Source: Streptomyces sp. NBC_00572 (GTDB lineage: Bacteria > Actinomycetota > Actinomycetes > Streptomycetales > Streptomycetaceae). Taken from it: 64,000 bases of DNA. Both the position numbers and the translations under genes were made by a program. This document shows positions 1 through 7,306 of the stretch, one piece after another. Every line of letters starts with the position of its first letter. Within the stretch, counting starts at the first letter, position 1. Location of the stretch: contig NZ_JAPENX010000001.1 in NCBI RefSeq assembly GCF_026341815.1, forward strand, positions 1,550,001 to 1,614,000, read 5' to 3'. The notes under the pieces were generated by a model. It saw nothing but the letters and a program-made list of their open reading frames with translations. It did not search any database and was not told the origin of the DNA.

Positions 1-1367
1 TCGTCGGCGACGATCCGTACCGCCTGCTCCACGCGCTGGCGTGCCGTCAGTTCGTCCTCGACCGGGGTGGCGAGGTGCGGGTGGGTGGGGCCGTGCTCGC
101 GGATCCGCTCGTACCAGCGGTAGAGCCGCAGCCAGGGCGTGCCGCAGGCACGGATGGCGCCTCGGCGCCAGACCCGTTCGGCGGCCTCGCCCGCGGCCTG
201 GGCGCCGACGGCGACGGCGAGCCGGTCCGTGAAGGCGTCGCGGGCCCGCTCGTCGAGGCCGGGCCGTCCGTCGGCGAGGTAGGCGGGGCGCAAGCGGGCG
301 GCGGCCGCGTCGACGTCGGCGGCGAGTCGGCGTTCGGGGGCGGAGCGTTCCTGGACGAACCCGGCGATCATCTCCCGTAGTTCGGGCACTCCCTCACCGG
401 TCAGCGCGGAGACGGAGAGGACGGTGGCGCCGGGTTCGCCGTGCTCGCCGAGCGCGACACCGTCCTCGTCGAGGAGGCGGCGCAGGTCGTCGAGGACGAG
501 GTCGGCGGCCTCCGTCCCGAGCCGGTCGATCTGGTTGAGGACGACGAAGGTGACCTCGGCGTGCCCGGCGAGCGGCCGGAGGTAGCGCTCGTGGAGGGCG
601 GCGTCGGCGTACTTCTCGGGGTCGACGACCCAGATGACGGCGTCGACGAGGCCGAGGACCCGGTCGACCTGGTCGCGGTGGGCGGTGACCGCCGAGTCGT
701 GGTCGGGGAGGTCGATGAGGACGAGCCCCTGGAGCCCGGTGTCGGCGGCGCCGCCCGCGAGGGGCCGGCGCCGCAGCCGGCTGGGGACGGCGAGCCGGTC
801 GAGCAATCCGGCGGCGCCCTCGGACCACGAGAGCGCGATGGGCGCGGAGGTGGTGGGGCGGCGCAGTCCGGTCTCGGATACGGGAACGCCGGCGAGGGCG
901 TTGAAGAGCGTGGACTTGCCGCTGCCGGTGGCGCCGGCGATCGCGATCACGGTGTGCCGGGAGGAGAGCCGCTGCCGGGCGGCGGCCTCGTCGAGCACCC
1001 GCCCGGCCTCGGCGAGGGCCTCGCTCTCGACCCGCGTACGGGAGAGCCCGACGAGTTCGTGGAGGGCGTCGAGGCGGGTACGGAGGGGCCCGCCGTAGTT
1101 CCCGCCGAGGGGCGGCATGGTGTCCGGCTCGTCCAGGTCGCCTCCGCCTCGCGGCACGTCGGCGGCGACGGCGGCGCCCCGCTCACTCGCGCGGCGCGCG
1201 ATCAGCCCGTCGTCCCAGCGGACGGCACGGCCGGGCGCACCCTCGCCCTGCCGCCCCCGCTCACCGTCCCGGCCCGCCCGGCCCGGCTCACCTTCCCGGC
1301 CCGCCCGGCCCCGCGCACCCTCGTCGTCTCGGCCTCCGGCATCCACGTCCACGTCCACGTCCACCAC
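1..1367 (-). CDS. dynB: Dynamin-like GTPase, DynB type (YfjP family), 3' end cut by window edge
   Basis: Partial gene: the reading frame stays open to base 1, so the C-terminal part, where a membrane domain would be expected, is missing. The GTG start at 1367 lies 1 base after the stop of the upstream GTPase and has an AAGGAG ribosome site at 1375-1380; an alternative start is the ATG at 1118. Residues about 10-45 are a low-complexity Gly/Arg/Glu tail. A GTPase domain follows with P-loop GATGSGKS (about 145-152), a G3-like DLPDHD and a G4-like NQID. Tandem dynamin-like GTPases of Streptomyces (DynA/DynB) stabilise FtsZ rings at sporulation septa. Assignment to that pair is by order and motifs; which partner is which is inferred. 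Confidence 0.75.
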   Translation of the reverse strand, partial: MVDVDVDVDAGGRDDEGARGRAGREGEPGRAGRDGERGRQGEGAPGRAVRWDDGLIARRASERGAAVAADVPRGGGDLDEPDTMPPLGGNYGGPLRTRLDALHELVGLSRTRVESEALAEAGRVLDEAAARQRLSSRHTVIAIAGATGSGKSTLFNALAGVPVSETGLRRPTTSAPIALSWSEGAAGLLDRLAVPSRLRRRPLAGGAADTGLQGLVLIDLPDHDSAVTAHRDQVDRVLGLVDAVIWVVDPEKYADAALHERYLRPLAGHAEVTFVVLNQIDRLGTEAADLVLDDLRRLLDEDGVALGEHGEPGATVLSVSALTGEGVPELREMIAGFVQERSAPERRLAADVDAAAARLRPAYLADGRPGLDERARDAFTDRLAVAVGAQAAGEAAERVWRRGAIRACGTPWLRLYRWYERIREHGPTHPHLATPVEDELTARQRVEQAVRIVAD

Positions 1368-1368
1368 G

Positions 1369-2988
1369 TCACTTCTCCTTCTGCAGTACGGAGAGCGCGG
1401 CGATCAGCTCCGCCTGCGGCTCGGGGGTCACATCGAGCGCTTCGAGGGGCGCGAGGCGCCGGTCGCGTTCGGCGTGCAGGACACGGTCGACGTACGAGAG
1501 GACGAGTTCGCCGCCCTTGTCGCGCAGCCGCAGGGCGGCCTGGGCGCCGAGGAGTTCGGCGAGGCGCTCGCCCGCGGCCCGGGTGCGCCGGCCGCCGAGG
1601 AGGGAGGCGGCGAGGAGGGCGGCGACGGTGTCGCCCTCGGGGACGGCCGTACGGGAGGTGGAGGGGCGTTCCACGGTCCGCACCTCGTCCTCGGCGAGTT
1701 CTTCGAGGACGCGGCGCCAGCGCCGTACCTCCACGCCGATCCGCTCGGCCGTGTCGCGGTCGCCACCGGTGCGGGCGGGGCCGAGGGCCTCGGAGGCGGG
1801 TTCGCGGCGCCAGGCGTCGCGGACGCGTTCCTCGGCGGCGGAGACGGCGCAGTGGAGGAGGGCGGCGAGGGATTCGGCGAGGGCGTCGAGCAGTTCGTCG
1901 GCGGTGCTGTCGCGGGGGTAGGCGCGCCAGCGGGTGCGGGCGTCCCCGGCGAGGACGGCGCCGCGGCCCAGCTGTTCGCGTACCCGCTTGGCCTGTTCGC
2001 CGTACGCGGCCTCGACGCCGCCGCCGAGGCGGACGGCGGCGGCGTACTGGGCTGCGACCGCGCCGGCCAGTTCGGGGAGCCGGGCGTCGAGGGAGTCGAT
2101 GACGCCGCCGGCGGTGCGGTCGGCGGCCTGCTGGCGGGCGGCGGGGTCCTCGGCCCGGTGGGCGAGCCAGCCGCGGAGGGCGGCGACGGCGGAGTCGGGG
2201 AGCAGCCCACTGCCGCCGTCGGCGGATTCGGGGAGCTCGGGGATGGTGAAGCGGGGCACATCTCCGAGGCCGGCCTTGTCGAGCAGGGCCTCGTACTGGC
2301 GGGAGACCTCGCCGATGACCGTGTGGGGGACGCGGTCGAGGACGGTGACGAGGGTGGCGTCGTACTCCTTGGCGGTACGGAGCAGATGCCAGGGGACGGC
2401 GTCGGCGTACCGCGAGGCGGTGGTGACCATCACCCAGATGTCGGCGGCGCAGATCAACTCGGAGGCGAGGAGCCGGTTCTCGACTACCAGGGAGTCGATG
2501 TCGGGCGCGTCGAGGAGGGCGAGGCCACGGGGCATGGAGGCGGCCGTCTCGACGCGCAGGGAGTTCTCCTCGGGGGGCGCCTCGTCGGCGGGGTGGTCCT
2601 CGTCGGCCTGGGGCAGCCAGACGCGGGTGAGCTGGGGGAGGACGCGCATCCCGGCGAACCAGTGGTGGTCCTCGGGGTGGCAGACGAGCACGGGGGTGCG
2701 GGTGGTGGGCCGGAGCACGCCCGACTCGCTGACGCGCCGCCCGACAAGGGAGTTGACGAGGGTGGACTTGCCGGCGCCGGTGGAACCGCCGACGACGGCG
2801 AGGAGCGGGGCGTCGGGATCTTTGAGCCGGGGCACCAGATAGTCGTCGAGTTGGGCGAGCAACTCGGCCCGGGTCTGCCGGGCGCGTGGTGTGTCGGGGA
2901 GGGGGAGGGGAAGACGCACGGCGGCGACACGGTCGCGCAGGGCGGAGAGTGCGTCGATCAGCTGAGGCCGTTCGTCCAAGGTCACCAC
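1369..2988 (-). CDS. dynA: Dynamin-like GTPase, DynA type
   Basis: 539 residues. The P-loop GGSTGAGKS sits at about 67-75, followed by RPTTRTPV in the switch I region and a DAPDID switch II motif; the G4 motif is degenerate (VLDRVP where N/TKxD is expected), as is common in bacterial dynamin-like proteins. No membrane segment is evident, which fits a peripheral partner; the adjacent downstream GTPase is coupled (1-base gap). The start is the first of two consecutive GTG codons (2988 and 2985). In Streptomyces such a pair acts with the divisome during sporulation septation. The DynA label is inferred from tandem arrangement and lack of a membrane segment; an annotation as a generic 50S-ribosome-binding-like or ABC protein would be less specific. 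Confidence 0.75.
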   Translation of the reverse strand: MVTLDERPQLIDALSALRDRVAAVRLPLPLPDTPRARQTRAELLAQLDDYLVPRLKDPDAPLLAVVGGSTGAGKSTLVNSLVGRRVSESGVLRPTTRTPVLVCHPEDHHWFAGMRVLPQLTRVWLPQADEDHPADEAPPEENSLRVETAASMPRGLALLDAPDIDSLVVENRLLASELICAADIWVMVTTASRYADAVPWHLLRTAKEYDATLVTVLDRVPHTVIGEVSRQYEALLDKAGLGDVPRFTIPELPESADGGSGLLPDSAVAALRGWLAHRAEDPAARQQAADRTAGGVIDSLDARLPELAGAVAAQYAAAVRLGGGVEAAYGEQAKRVREQLGRGAVLAGDARTRWRAYPRDSTADELLDALAESLAALLHCAVSAAEERVRDAWRREPASEALGPARTGGDRDTAERIGVEVRRWRRVLEELAEDEVRTVERPSTSRTAVPEGDTVAALLAASLLGGRRTRAAGERLAELLGAQAALRLRDKGGELVLSYVDRVLHAERDRRLAPLEALDVTPEPQAELIAALSVLQKEK

Positions 2989-3281
2989 ATGCGAAGAATG
3001 CCCAATTTATGAGTGTTTTTGAAGCCTATTGCGGCCCTGCGCGCCGAAGAGAGGGGTGGTGACCGGAACCTCAGGCATAACGAGTGCACAACACCCGCCC
3101 CGAGCGGCGCGAAAAGCGCTGCGCGAATCGCACCTGCCTGCGATTATCGTTCCGCTTCACCGAACCTCCACATCGTGCCACGCAGGTGAAGCAACCGGGC
3201 CAAGGCGATCGGAGCCCTATCCTTGTCCCGACAGGCCACACCCCACCCACAAGGGGCTCCTGGCCACACGGCCACCACCCG

Positions 3282-3354
3282 GCCCCCGTAGCTCAGTGGA
3301 TAGAGCAGGTGCCTTCTAAGCACTTGGCCGCAGGTTCGAGTCCTGCCGGGGGCG
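3282..3354 (+). tRNA. tRNA-Arg (anticodon TCT)
   Basis: A 73-base cloverleaf can be folded by eye: acceptor stem GCCCCCG with CGGGGGC, D arm GCTC...GAGC, anticodon loop CTTCTAA giving anticodon TCT (reads AGA), T arm GCAGG-TTCGAGT-CCTGC, discriminator G. The 3' CCA is not encoded. It decodes a rare codon in this GC-rich genome. An intrinsic terminator follows 8 bases later. tRNA genes are common integration sites, but no integrase or repeated tRNA 3' end is visible nearby. Confidence 0.95.
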
Positions 3355-3362
3355 CTCCGCGC

Positions 3363-3389
3363 AAGACCCTCCTTCGGGAGGGTCTTTTT
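3363..3389 (+). terminator. Intrinsic terminator of tRNA-Arg
   Basis: Perfect 10-bp stem AAGACCCTCC / GGAGGGTCTT with a stable TTCG tetraloop, followed by a T-run to 3389. It lies 8 bases after the tRNA and is a textbook rho-independent terminator. Confidence 0.95.
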
Positions 3390-3443
3390 GCTGGTCGCCG
3401 AAGAATGCGGGTCCGGCCCGGCTGGCGCGTTCATCATGGGCCG

Positions 3444-3845
3444 ATGAGCAGATTCGCCGAGGTCGTCGTCCTGGCGCGACAGGCCGAAGAGGTCATGGAG
3501 CCTCTTACTCGCCCCGACGAGAACCGGGACTGGCATCAGTGCTTCACGCGCGTGGACGACCACGTTTTCGCCGGGCTGGGCACGTCGTCCGAGGAGTGTT
3601 ACGCGTGGGTCGTCCAGTTCATCCGCCACAACTGGAGCGGGTTGCTGGGTCACCTGGAATCTCTGGCCTGGCCACAGCCGACCTCCGTCCAAGTCCTCGT
3701 TCGCGACGAGGACGACGACTGCTTCGGCCTGTGGATGATCCATGACGGCAAGCTGGTGGAAGTGACGCTGCCGCGCACCGTGCGAGAGCCCTTCTCGGCG
3801 TCCGTCACCGGCGTGCTCACTCGGACCGACCGAACGCTTCCGTGA
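3444..3845 (+). CDS. Hypothetical protein next to tRNA-Arg
   Basis: 133 residues, no family recognised. The chosen start is the ATG at 3444 after the tRNA terminator; the frame is open further upstream but would run through the tRNA. The ribosome site is weak. The protein is acidic and Trp/His-rich in the middle (WHQCF, CYAWVVQF, HNWSGLLGHLE), soluble in appearance, without signal peptide or membrane segment. The codon usage is less extremely GC-biased than in its neighbours (for example CTT, ACT, GTT, TGT codons), which with the tRNA neighbour hints at acquisition. No operon partner: the sortase starts 60 bases later and may be separately transcribed. Confidence 0.7.
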   Translation: MSRFAEVVVLARQAEEVMEPLTRPDENRDWHQCFTRVDDHVFAGLGTSSEECYAWVVQFIRHNWSGLLGHLESLAWPQPTSVQVLVRDEDDDCFGLWMIHDGKLVEVTLPRTVREPFSASVTGVLTRTDRTLP

Positions 3846-3905
3846 CGGCCCAGCCACCCCTCCCCCGTGGGTGCCGGGGCGTGCCGAGTGGGTCATCCTT
3901 GGGGT

Positions 3906-4721
3906 ATGGGTGCCAAGCGTGGTGGGTCCCTCCGGACGGGCGCGCGTGGCGGCCGGGGTTCCCGCTGGGCACTGGCCGCCGTTGTCGCCGCGGTCCTCGC
4001 CTTCGTCGCCGCGCTGGCCGGCTGCTCGGGCGGCGGGGAGAGCGGTAGCGGCAGCCGTACGTCCACGGGAGTGCACGGTCCGGCGTCGGCAGTGGTCCCC
4101 CCGGCCTCGTCACCGGTCCCGTCGGCCGCTCCCTCGGTCCCTTCCGTCGAGGCCCCTCCCCCCTCGCCCTCGGTCGCTCCGGCCGCCTCGCCCGTTCCCT
4201 CGCCCGGGGAGCCCGTCGTCGCCGAGATGTCGATACCGTCGATCGGGGTCGAGGACCTGGACGTCATGCCGTACGAGGGGACGACCGACGACCGCGCGGG
4301 TACCCGGATCCAGGATCGTGGCGTGGCGGCGAGTCCCTACGGCGAGCGCGGTGGCGTCGGGCCGGGCGGGATCGGCAACTATCTGGTGACCGCGCACCGG
4401 CTCTCGGCCGGCGGGCCGCTGCGTGAGCTGCCCTCGGTCGCGGTGGGGGACCTGGTGCACGTCACCGCCGAGGGCACCGTCTACACCTACGAGATCGTCG
4501 AGACCCGGTCCACGTCCTTCCGCTCGGCCCGCTCGCTCGCCGAGCAGCGGGCCGCGGTGCCGGGTGAGCCTGGCGAGAAGCCCACCCGGGCCATGATCAC
4601 GCTCTCCACCTGCGCGACGCCGGAGGACAACGCGGCGGGCAACTTCTGGCGGGACGCCCAGCACAACCCCGAGCACCGGATAGACAAGATCGGCGTCCTG
4701 ACCTCGACGCGGTCGGCGTGA
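3906..4721 (+). CDS. Class F sortase
   Basis: 271 residues from the ATG at 3906. The GTG at 3867 would add 13 residues ahead of the signal and is less likely. An Arg/Gly-rich N-terminus leads into a membrane segment (about 16-36), then a long Pro/Ser/Val spacer (about 45-105) spanning the cell wall, then the sortase domain. The His of TAHRL, the Cys of LSTC and a downstream Arg (EHRID) match the His-Cys-Arg sortase triad. Class F sortases are extracytoplasmic cysteine transpeptidases, numerous in actinobacteria with mostly unknown substrates. No LPxTG-type substrate gene is visible in this window, so the partner is unknown. Confidence 0.9.
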   Translation: MGAKRGGSLRTGARGGRGSRWALAAVVAAVLAFVAALAGCSGGGESGSGSRTSTGVHGPASAVVPPASSPVPSAAPSVPSVEAPPPSPSVAPAASPVPSPGEPVVAEMSIPSIGVEDLDVMPYEGTTDDRAGTRIQDRGVAASPYGERGGVGPGGIGNYLVTAHRLSAGGPLRELPSVAVGDLVHVTAEGTVYTYEIVETRSTSFRSARSLAEQRAAVPGEPGEKPTRAMITLSTCATPEDNAAGNFWRDAQHNPEHRIDKIGVLTSTRSA

Positions 4722-4736
4722 GAGGACTTCGACTCC

Positions 4737-4767
4737 CGCCTCTGACGGCTGCGGTCAGCGGAGGCGG
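4737..4767. terminator. Possible bidirectional terminator between convergent genes
   Basis: CCGCCTCTGAC at 4737 can pair with GTCAGCGGAGGCGG further on, with a small bulge, between the ends of the sortase (+) and the phytase-like gene (-). It overlaps the latter's last codons and has no T-run, so this is weakly supported. Confidence 0.4.
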
Positions 4768-6092
4768 CGGGGCAGGTGGACGCGGACCAGGGTGGTGTCC
4801 ACGTCGCTGTCGACCAGGCGGCCGTTCGCGTCGAAGGCCTCGGGGCCGTCCGTCATGCCGAAGTCGTTGTCGTTGAGGAGGACCAGGGTCGAGGAGCCCT
4901 CGACGGCGATGCCCTCGATCTTGCCGGGGACGCCCTTGACCGTGTTCAGGTCGACCACCAGGCGCTTGGTGAGGAACGGGCCGTCGGCGGCCGTGTCGTC
5001 GTCGAGCTGCTCCAGGGTCGGGGCGGCCGTGGTGTCCCAGGTGGTGCCGAGGATGTCCGAGCCGCGGCGGAGGCGTACCTCGTAGACGCGGGAGGACTTG
5101 TCCGTGCGCTCCTGGACGAGGAGGCGGTCGCCGCCCAACGCCACGACGGAGGAGATCTTCAGCTCGGACGTCTTCGTCTGGCCCGGCTCGACGACGCCGA
5201 CCTGGTCGAAGCGGTACGCGTACTCCGCCGTGACCCGGTTCGCGCGGGTCGAGAAGCGCAGCAGGCGGGTGTTGCGGGAGTCCTCGCCGGACGCCTTGTC
5301 GGGGTTGAGCAGCGGGCTCTGGAGGGCCATGACCAGGTCGCCGCCGGGGAGCAGCGCGAGGCCCTCGAAGCCGCGGTTGCCCTTGCGCTTGAGGAAGACG
5401 GCCGGGAGGGACTCGATCACCGGGTAGTCGGCGCCGGTCAGGGCGAGGCCCTTGGGGACGTGGCGGGCGAGCACCCGACCCTTGGCGGAGACGTGCACCA
5501 GCGACGGGCCGTACTCGTCGACCAGCCAGAAGCTGCCGTCCCGGTCGCGTACGAGGCCCTCGGTGTCCAGGCCGTTCGCGTTGTACGGGAGCGGGGTCGT
5601 GGCGCTGTAGTCGTACGGGGCCTCGTCGCGGCCCGGCTGGTTGGGCAGACCCGTGACGGGCGCGCCGGAGGCCGTGGTGAGCGGGATCGACTTCAGCACC
5701 TGGATCCGGTCGCCGACCGCGCGGACCTTCACGATCGCCGGGTCGAAGCCGGGGACCGGGAACGTCCGCCGCTTGTCCTTGCCGACGGCTATCTGGCCGT
5801 TGGGGCCCCGGTCGGTGACCGTCCAGTACTCGCCGCGCCGCTCGGCCGGGTACAGGTCGCTGCCGATGCCGCCCAGGTCGACGTCCCGGTCGTCGTCGAC
5901 GCTGCCGGGCAGCAGGCCGTTGCTGAAGGCGGCCAGCGGGATGTCCGGCAGGGTCGAGGTGGAGACGACCCGGGCGGCGGAGCCGTGCCGCGCGGGCTCC
6001 GCCTCGGCCGTACCCATGACCACCGAGAGCGCGAGCGCGGTGGACAGGGGCAGGACCACGGTGGCGGGCCGGCGCAGGAGGCGCGGAATCAT
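4755..6092 (-). CDS. Secreted esterase-like protein of the phytase-like family
   Basis: 445 residues from the ATG at 6092, which has an AAGGGAG ribosome site; the longer open frame upstream adds Arg-rich sequence typical of non-coding frames. The N-terminus is a Sec signal peptide (cleavage probably after AEA near residue 30). The rest looks like the beta-propeller 'esterase-like activity of phytase' domain, with motifs such as DLGGIGSDLYP, WTVTDRGPNG, NGLDTEGL, GFEGLAL and KIEGIA: acidic glycine-rich loops that usually bind calcium. It is probably an extracellular phosphoesterase, substrate unknown. It is transcribed toward the sortase. Confidence 0.85.
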   Translation of the reverse strand: MIPRLLRRPATVVLPLSTALALSVVMGTAEAEPARHGSAARVVSTSTLPDIPLAAFSNGLLPGSVDDDRDVDLGGIGSDLYPAERRGEYWTVTDRGPNGQIAVGKDKRRTFPVPGFDPAIVKVRAVGDRIQVLKSIPLTTASGAPVTGLPNQPGRDEAPYDYSATTPLPYNANGLDTEGLVRDRDGSFWLVDEYGPSLVHVSAKGRVLARHVPKGLALTGADYPVIESLPAVFLKRKGNRGFEGLALLPGGDLVMALQSPLLNPDKASGEDSRNTRLLRFSTRANRVTAEYAYRFDQVGVVEPGQTKTSELKISSVVALGGDRLLVQERTDKSSRVYEVRLRRGSDILGTTWDTTAAPTLEQLDDDTAADGPFLTKRLVVDLNTVKGVPGKIEGIAVEGSSTLVLLNDNDFGMTDGPEAFDANGRLVDSDVDTTLVRVHLPRRLR

Positions 6093-6232
6093 CTGAACTC
6101 CCTTGAACACATGGAATGTCGCCCGTGGAGGCGCCTCATGGTCCAATTCCGGCCACAACGGCGGGCGTCGTGTTCGCGACGGTGAGGGGAGTCCTGGGTG
6201 AACGCGCGGCTCCGCCCGGGAAGAAACGGGGC

Positions 6233-7135
6233 TCAGTAGCGATCGAGGATCAGCTGCGTCTTGAGGATGTCCCCGTGGTACAGCCAGCCGTTGGCCTCGG
6301 CGACGGCGATGGCGTCGTCGTGCAGGTCGGCCGCGTCGGCGTGGGAGTCGGTCTTGAACGACAGCTCTACCACGTACTCCGTGCCCGTCCCGCCCGCCCC
6401 GACGACCGGCAGCACCTCGATGCTCGCGTCGTCCGAGGCGCCCCACGCTCCGCCGTACACCTTCGCCGTCACGGGGCCGTGCGCGCGGGAGGCCTGGAGG
6501 GTGGTCTTGCCCCAGGCCGCGCTGCGCCAGTCCTCCAGCTTGCCCGGGATGTCGTTGACCAGCCAGGTGCGGCCGGTCGTGCTCGTCGGCATCGCCGTGC
6601 CCGAGTAGCCCGTGGCGCTGTGGCTCTTCTCGGTGCTGAAGCTGAGTGTCTGCTTCGCGTAGCCCCAGTCGACCTCGGCGTCGTAGTTGGTGTCGCCGCT
6701 GTCGAAGCCGGCGGCGTTGGCCGTGGTGAGCGCGGCGTCGATGTTCCCGTCGGTGACCGGGAAGCGCTTCTTGTACGTCTCCTCGAACGAGGACCCGGAC
6801 TTGTGACGGAGCCGGACGCTCCAGCCCTCGGCGTCGAGCGCCAGGGCGTCGGTGTCGTAGTAGCTGTAGGAGCGGGACTTGGCCGAACCGGTGATCCCGA
6901 AGGCCGACTTGACCGCCGAGGTCGGCGCGTGGGACGCGTCGAGCGCCGTCGCGGTGAGGTTGATCTTCACCTCGTACGTCGGGACGGCGTTGCTCGCGGC
7001 GTACGCCGGGGAGGTCGGGGCGAGGAGCGCGACGGCGACGGCGAGGGCGACGGCGGAACCGGCGGCGGCCGGGCGCGCGGCCCGCGCGGTGAACGTACCG
7101 GTGAACGTGCGGGCGAACGTACGGGTGAAGGTCAT
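6233..7135 (-). CDS. Secreted protein with CYTH-like domain
   Basis: 300 residues. The N-terminus is repetitive (TFTRTFARTFTGTFTAR), followed by a hydrophobic signal peptide ending in AYAAS near residue 48. The mature part has elements reminiscent of CYTH / triphosphate tunnel proteins: an EVKINL strand, YYDTDALAL, GWSVRLRHKSG, and ETYKKRFPV further on. That order (E-x-K strand, YYDT, RxR, KxR) is the CYTH pattern, though I cannot align it. Secreted CYTH-like proteins are uncommon and uncharacterised. It lies 140 bases before the phytase-like gene on the same strand, so the two may be co-transcribed and both act on phosphate compounds; this is inference. Confidence 0.7.
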   Translation of the reverse strand: MTFTRTFARTFTGTFTARAARPAAAGSAVALAVAVALLAPTSPAYAASNAVPTYEVKINLTATALDASHAPTSAVKSAFGITGSAKSRSYSYYDTDALALDAEGWSVRLRHKSGSSFEETYKKRFPVTDGNIDAALTTANAAGFDSGDTNYDAEVDWGYAKQTLSFSTEKSHSATGYSGTAMPTSTTGRTWLVNDIPGKLEDWRSAAWGKTTLQASRAHGPVTAKVYGGAWGASDDASIEVLPVVGAGGTGTEYVVELSFKTDSHADAADLHDDAIAVAEANGWLYHGDILKTQLILDRY

Positions 7136-7240
7136 GCGGCGATGGTCACGAGGAAGAGTGAGAACCGCGTGTCTCCCGGAGGTGGGTTCGGTGAACCGGC
7201 GGCGTCGGGCCGACCCTTGCTCTCCCTGTCCCCCCGCCGC

Positions 7241-7303
7241 TCCCCTCGGTCCCTCCCCTCGGTCCCTCCCCCGGTCGCCTTCCCCCGGTCCCTCTCCTCC
7301 GTG
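7241..7303. repeat. Pyrimidine-rich degenerate direct repeats
   Basis: Four to five degenerate copies of CGGTCCCTCCC lie in tandem between two genes on the minus strand (transcribed as a purine-rich GGGAGGGACCG). Probably slippage-derived; a role as a downstream element of the DUF2079 transcript is possible but not shown. Confidence 0.55.
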
Positions 7304-7306
7304 CGG

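Noticed and set aside
441..3012. Long plus-strand open frames of 500-630 codons opposite the dynamin-like genes.
   Set aside because: They are antisense shadows produced by the GC-rich codon bias; their translations are repetitive Gly/Ala/Arg/Glu and match no family, whereas the minus-strand frames carry GTPase motifs.
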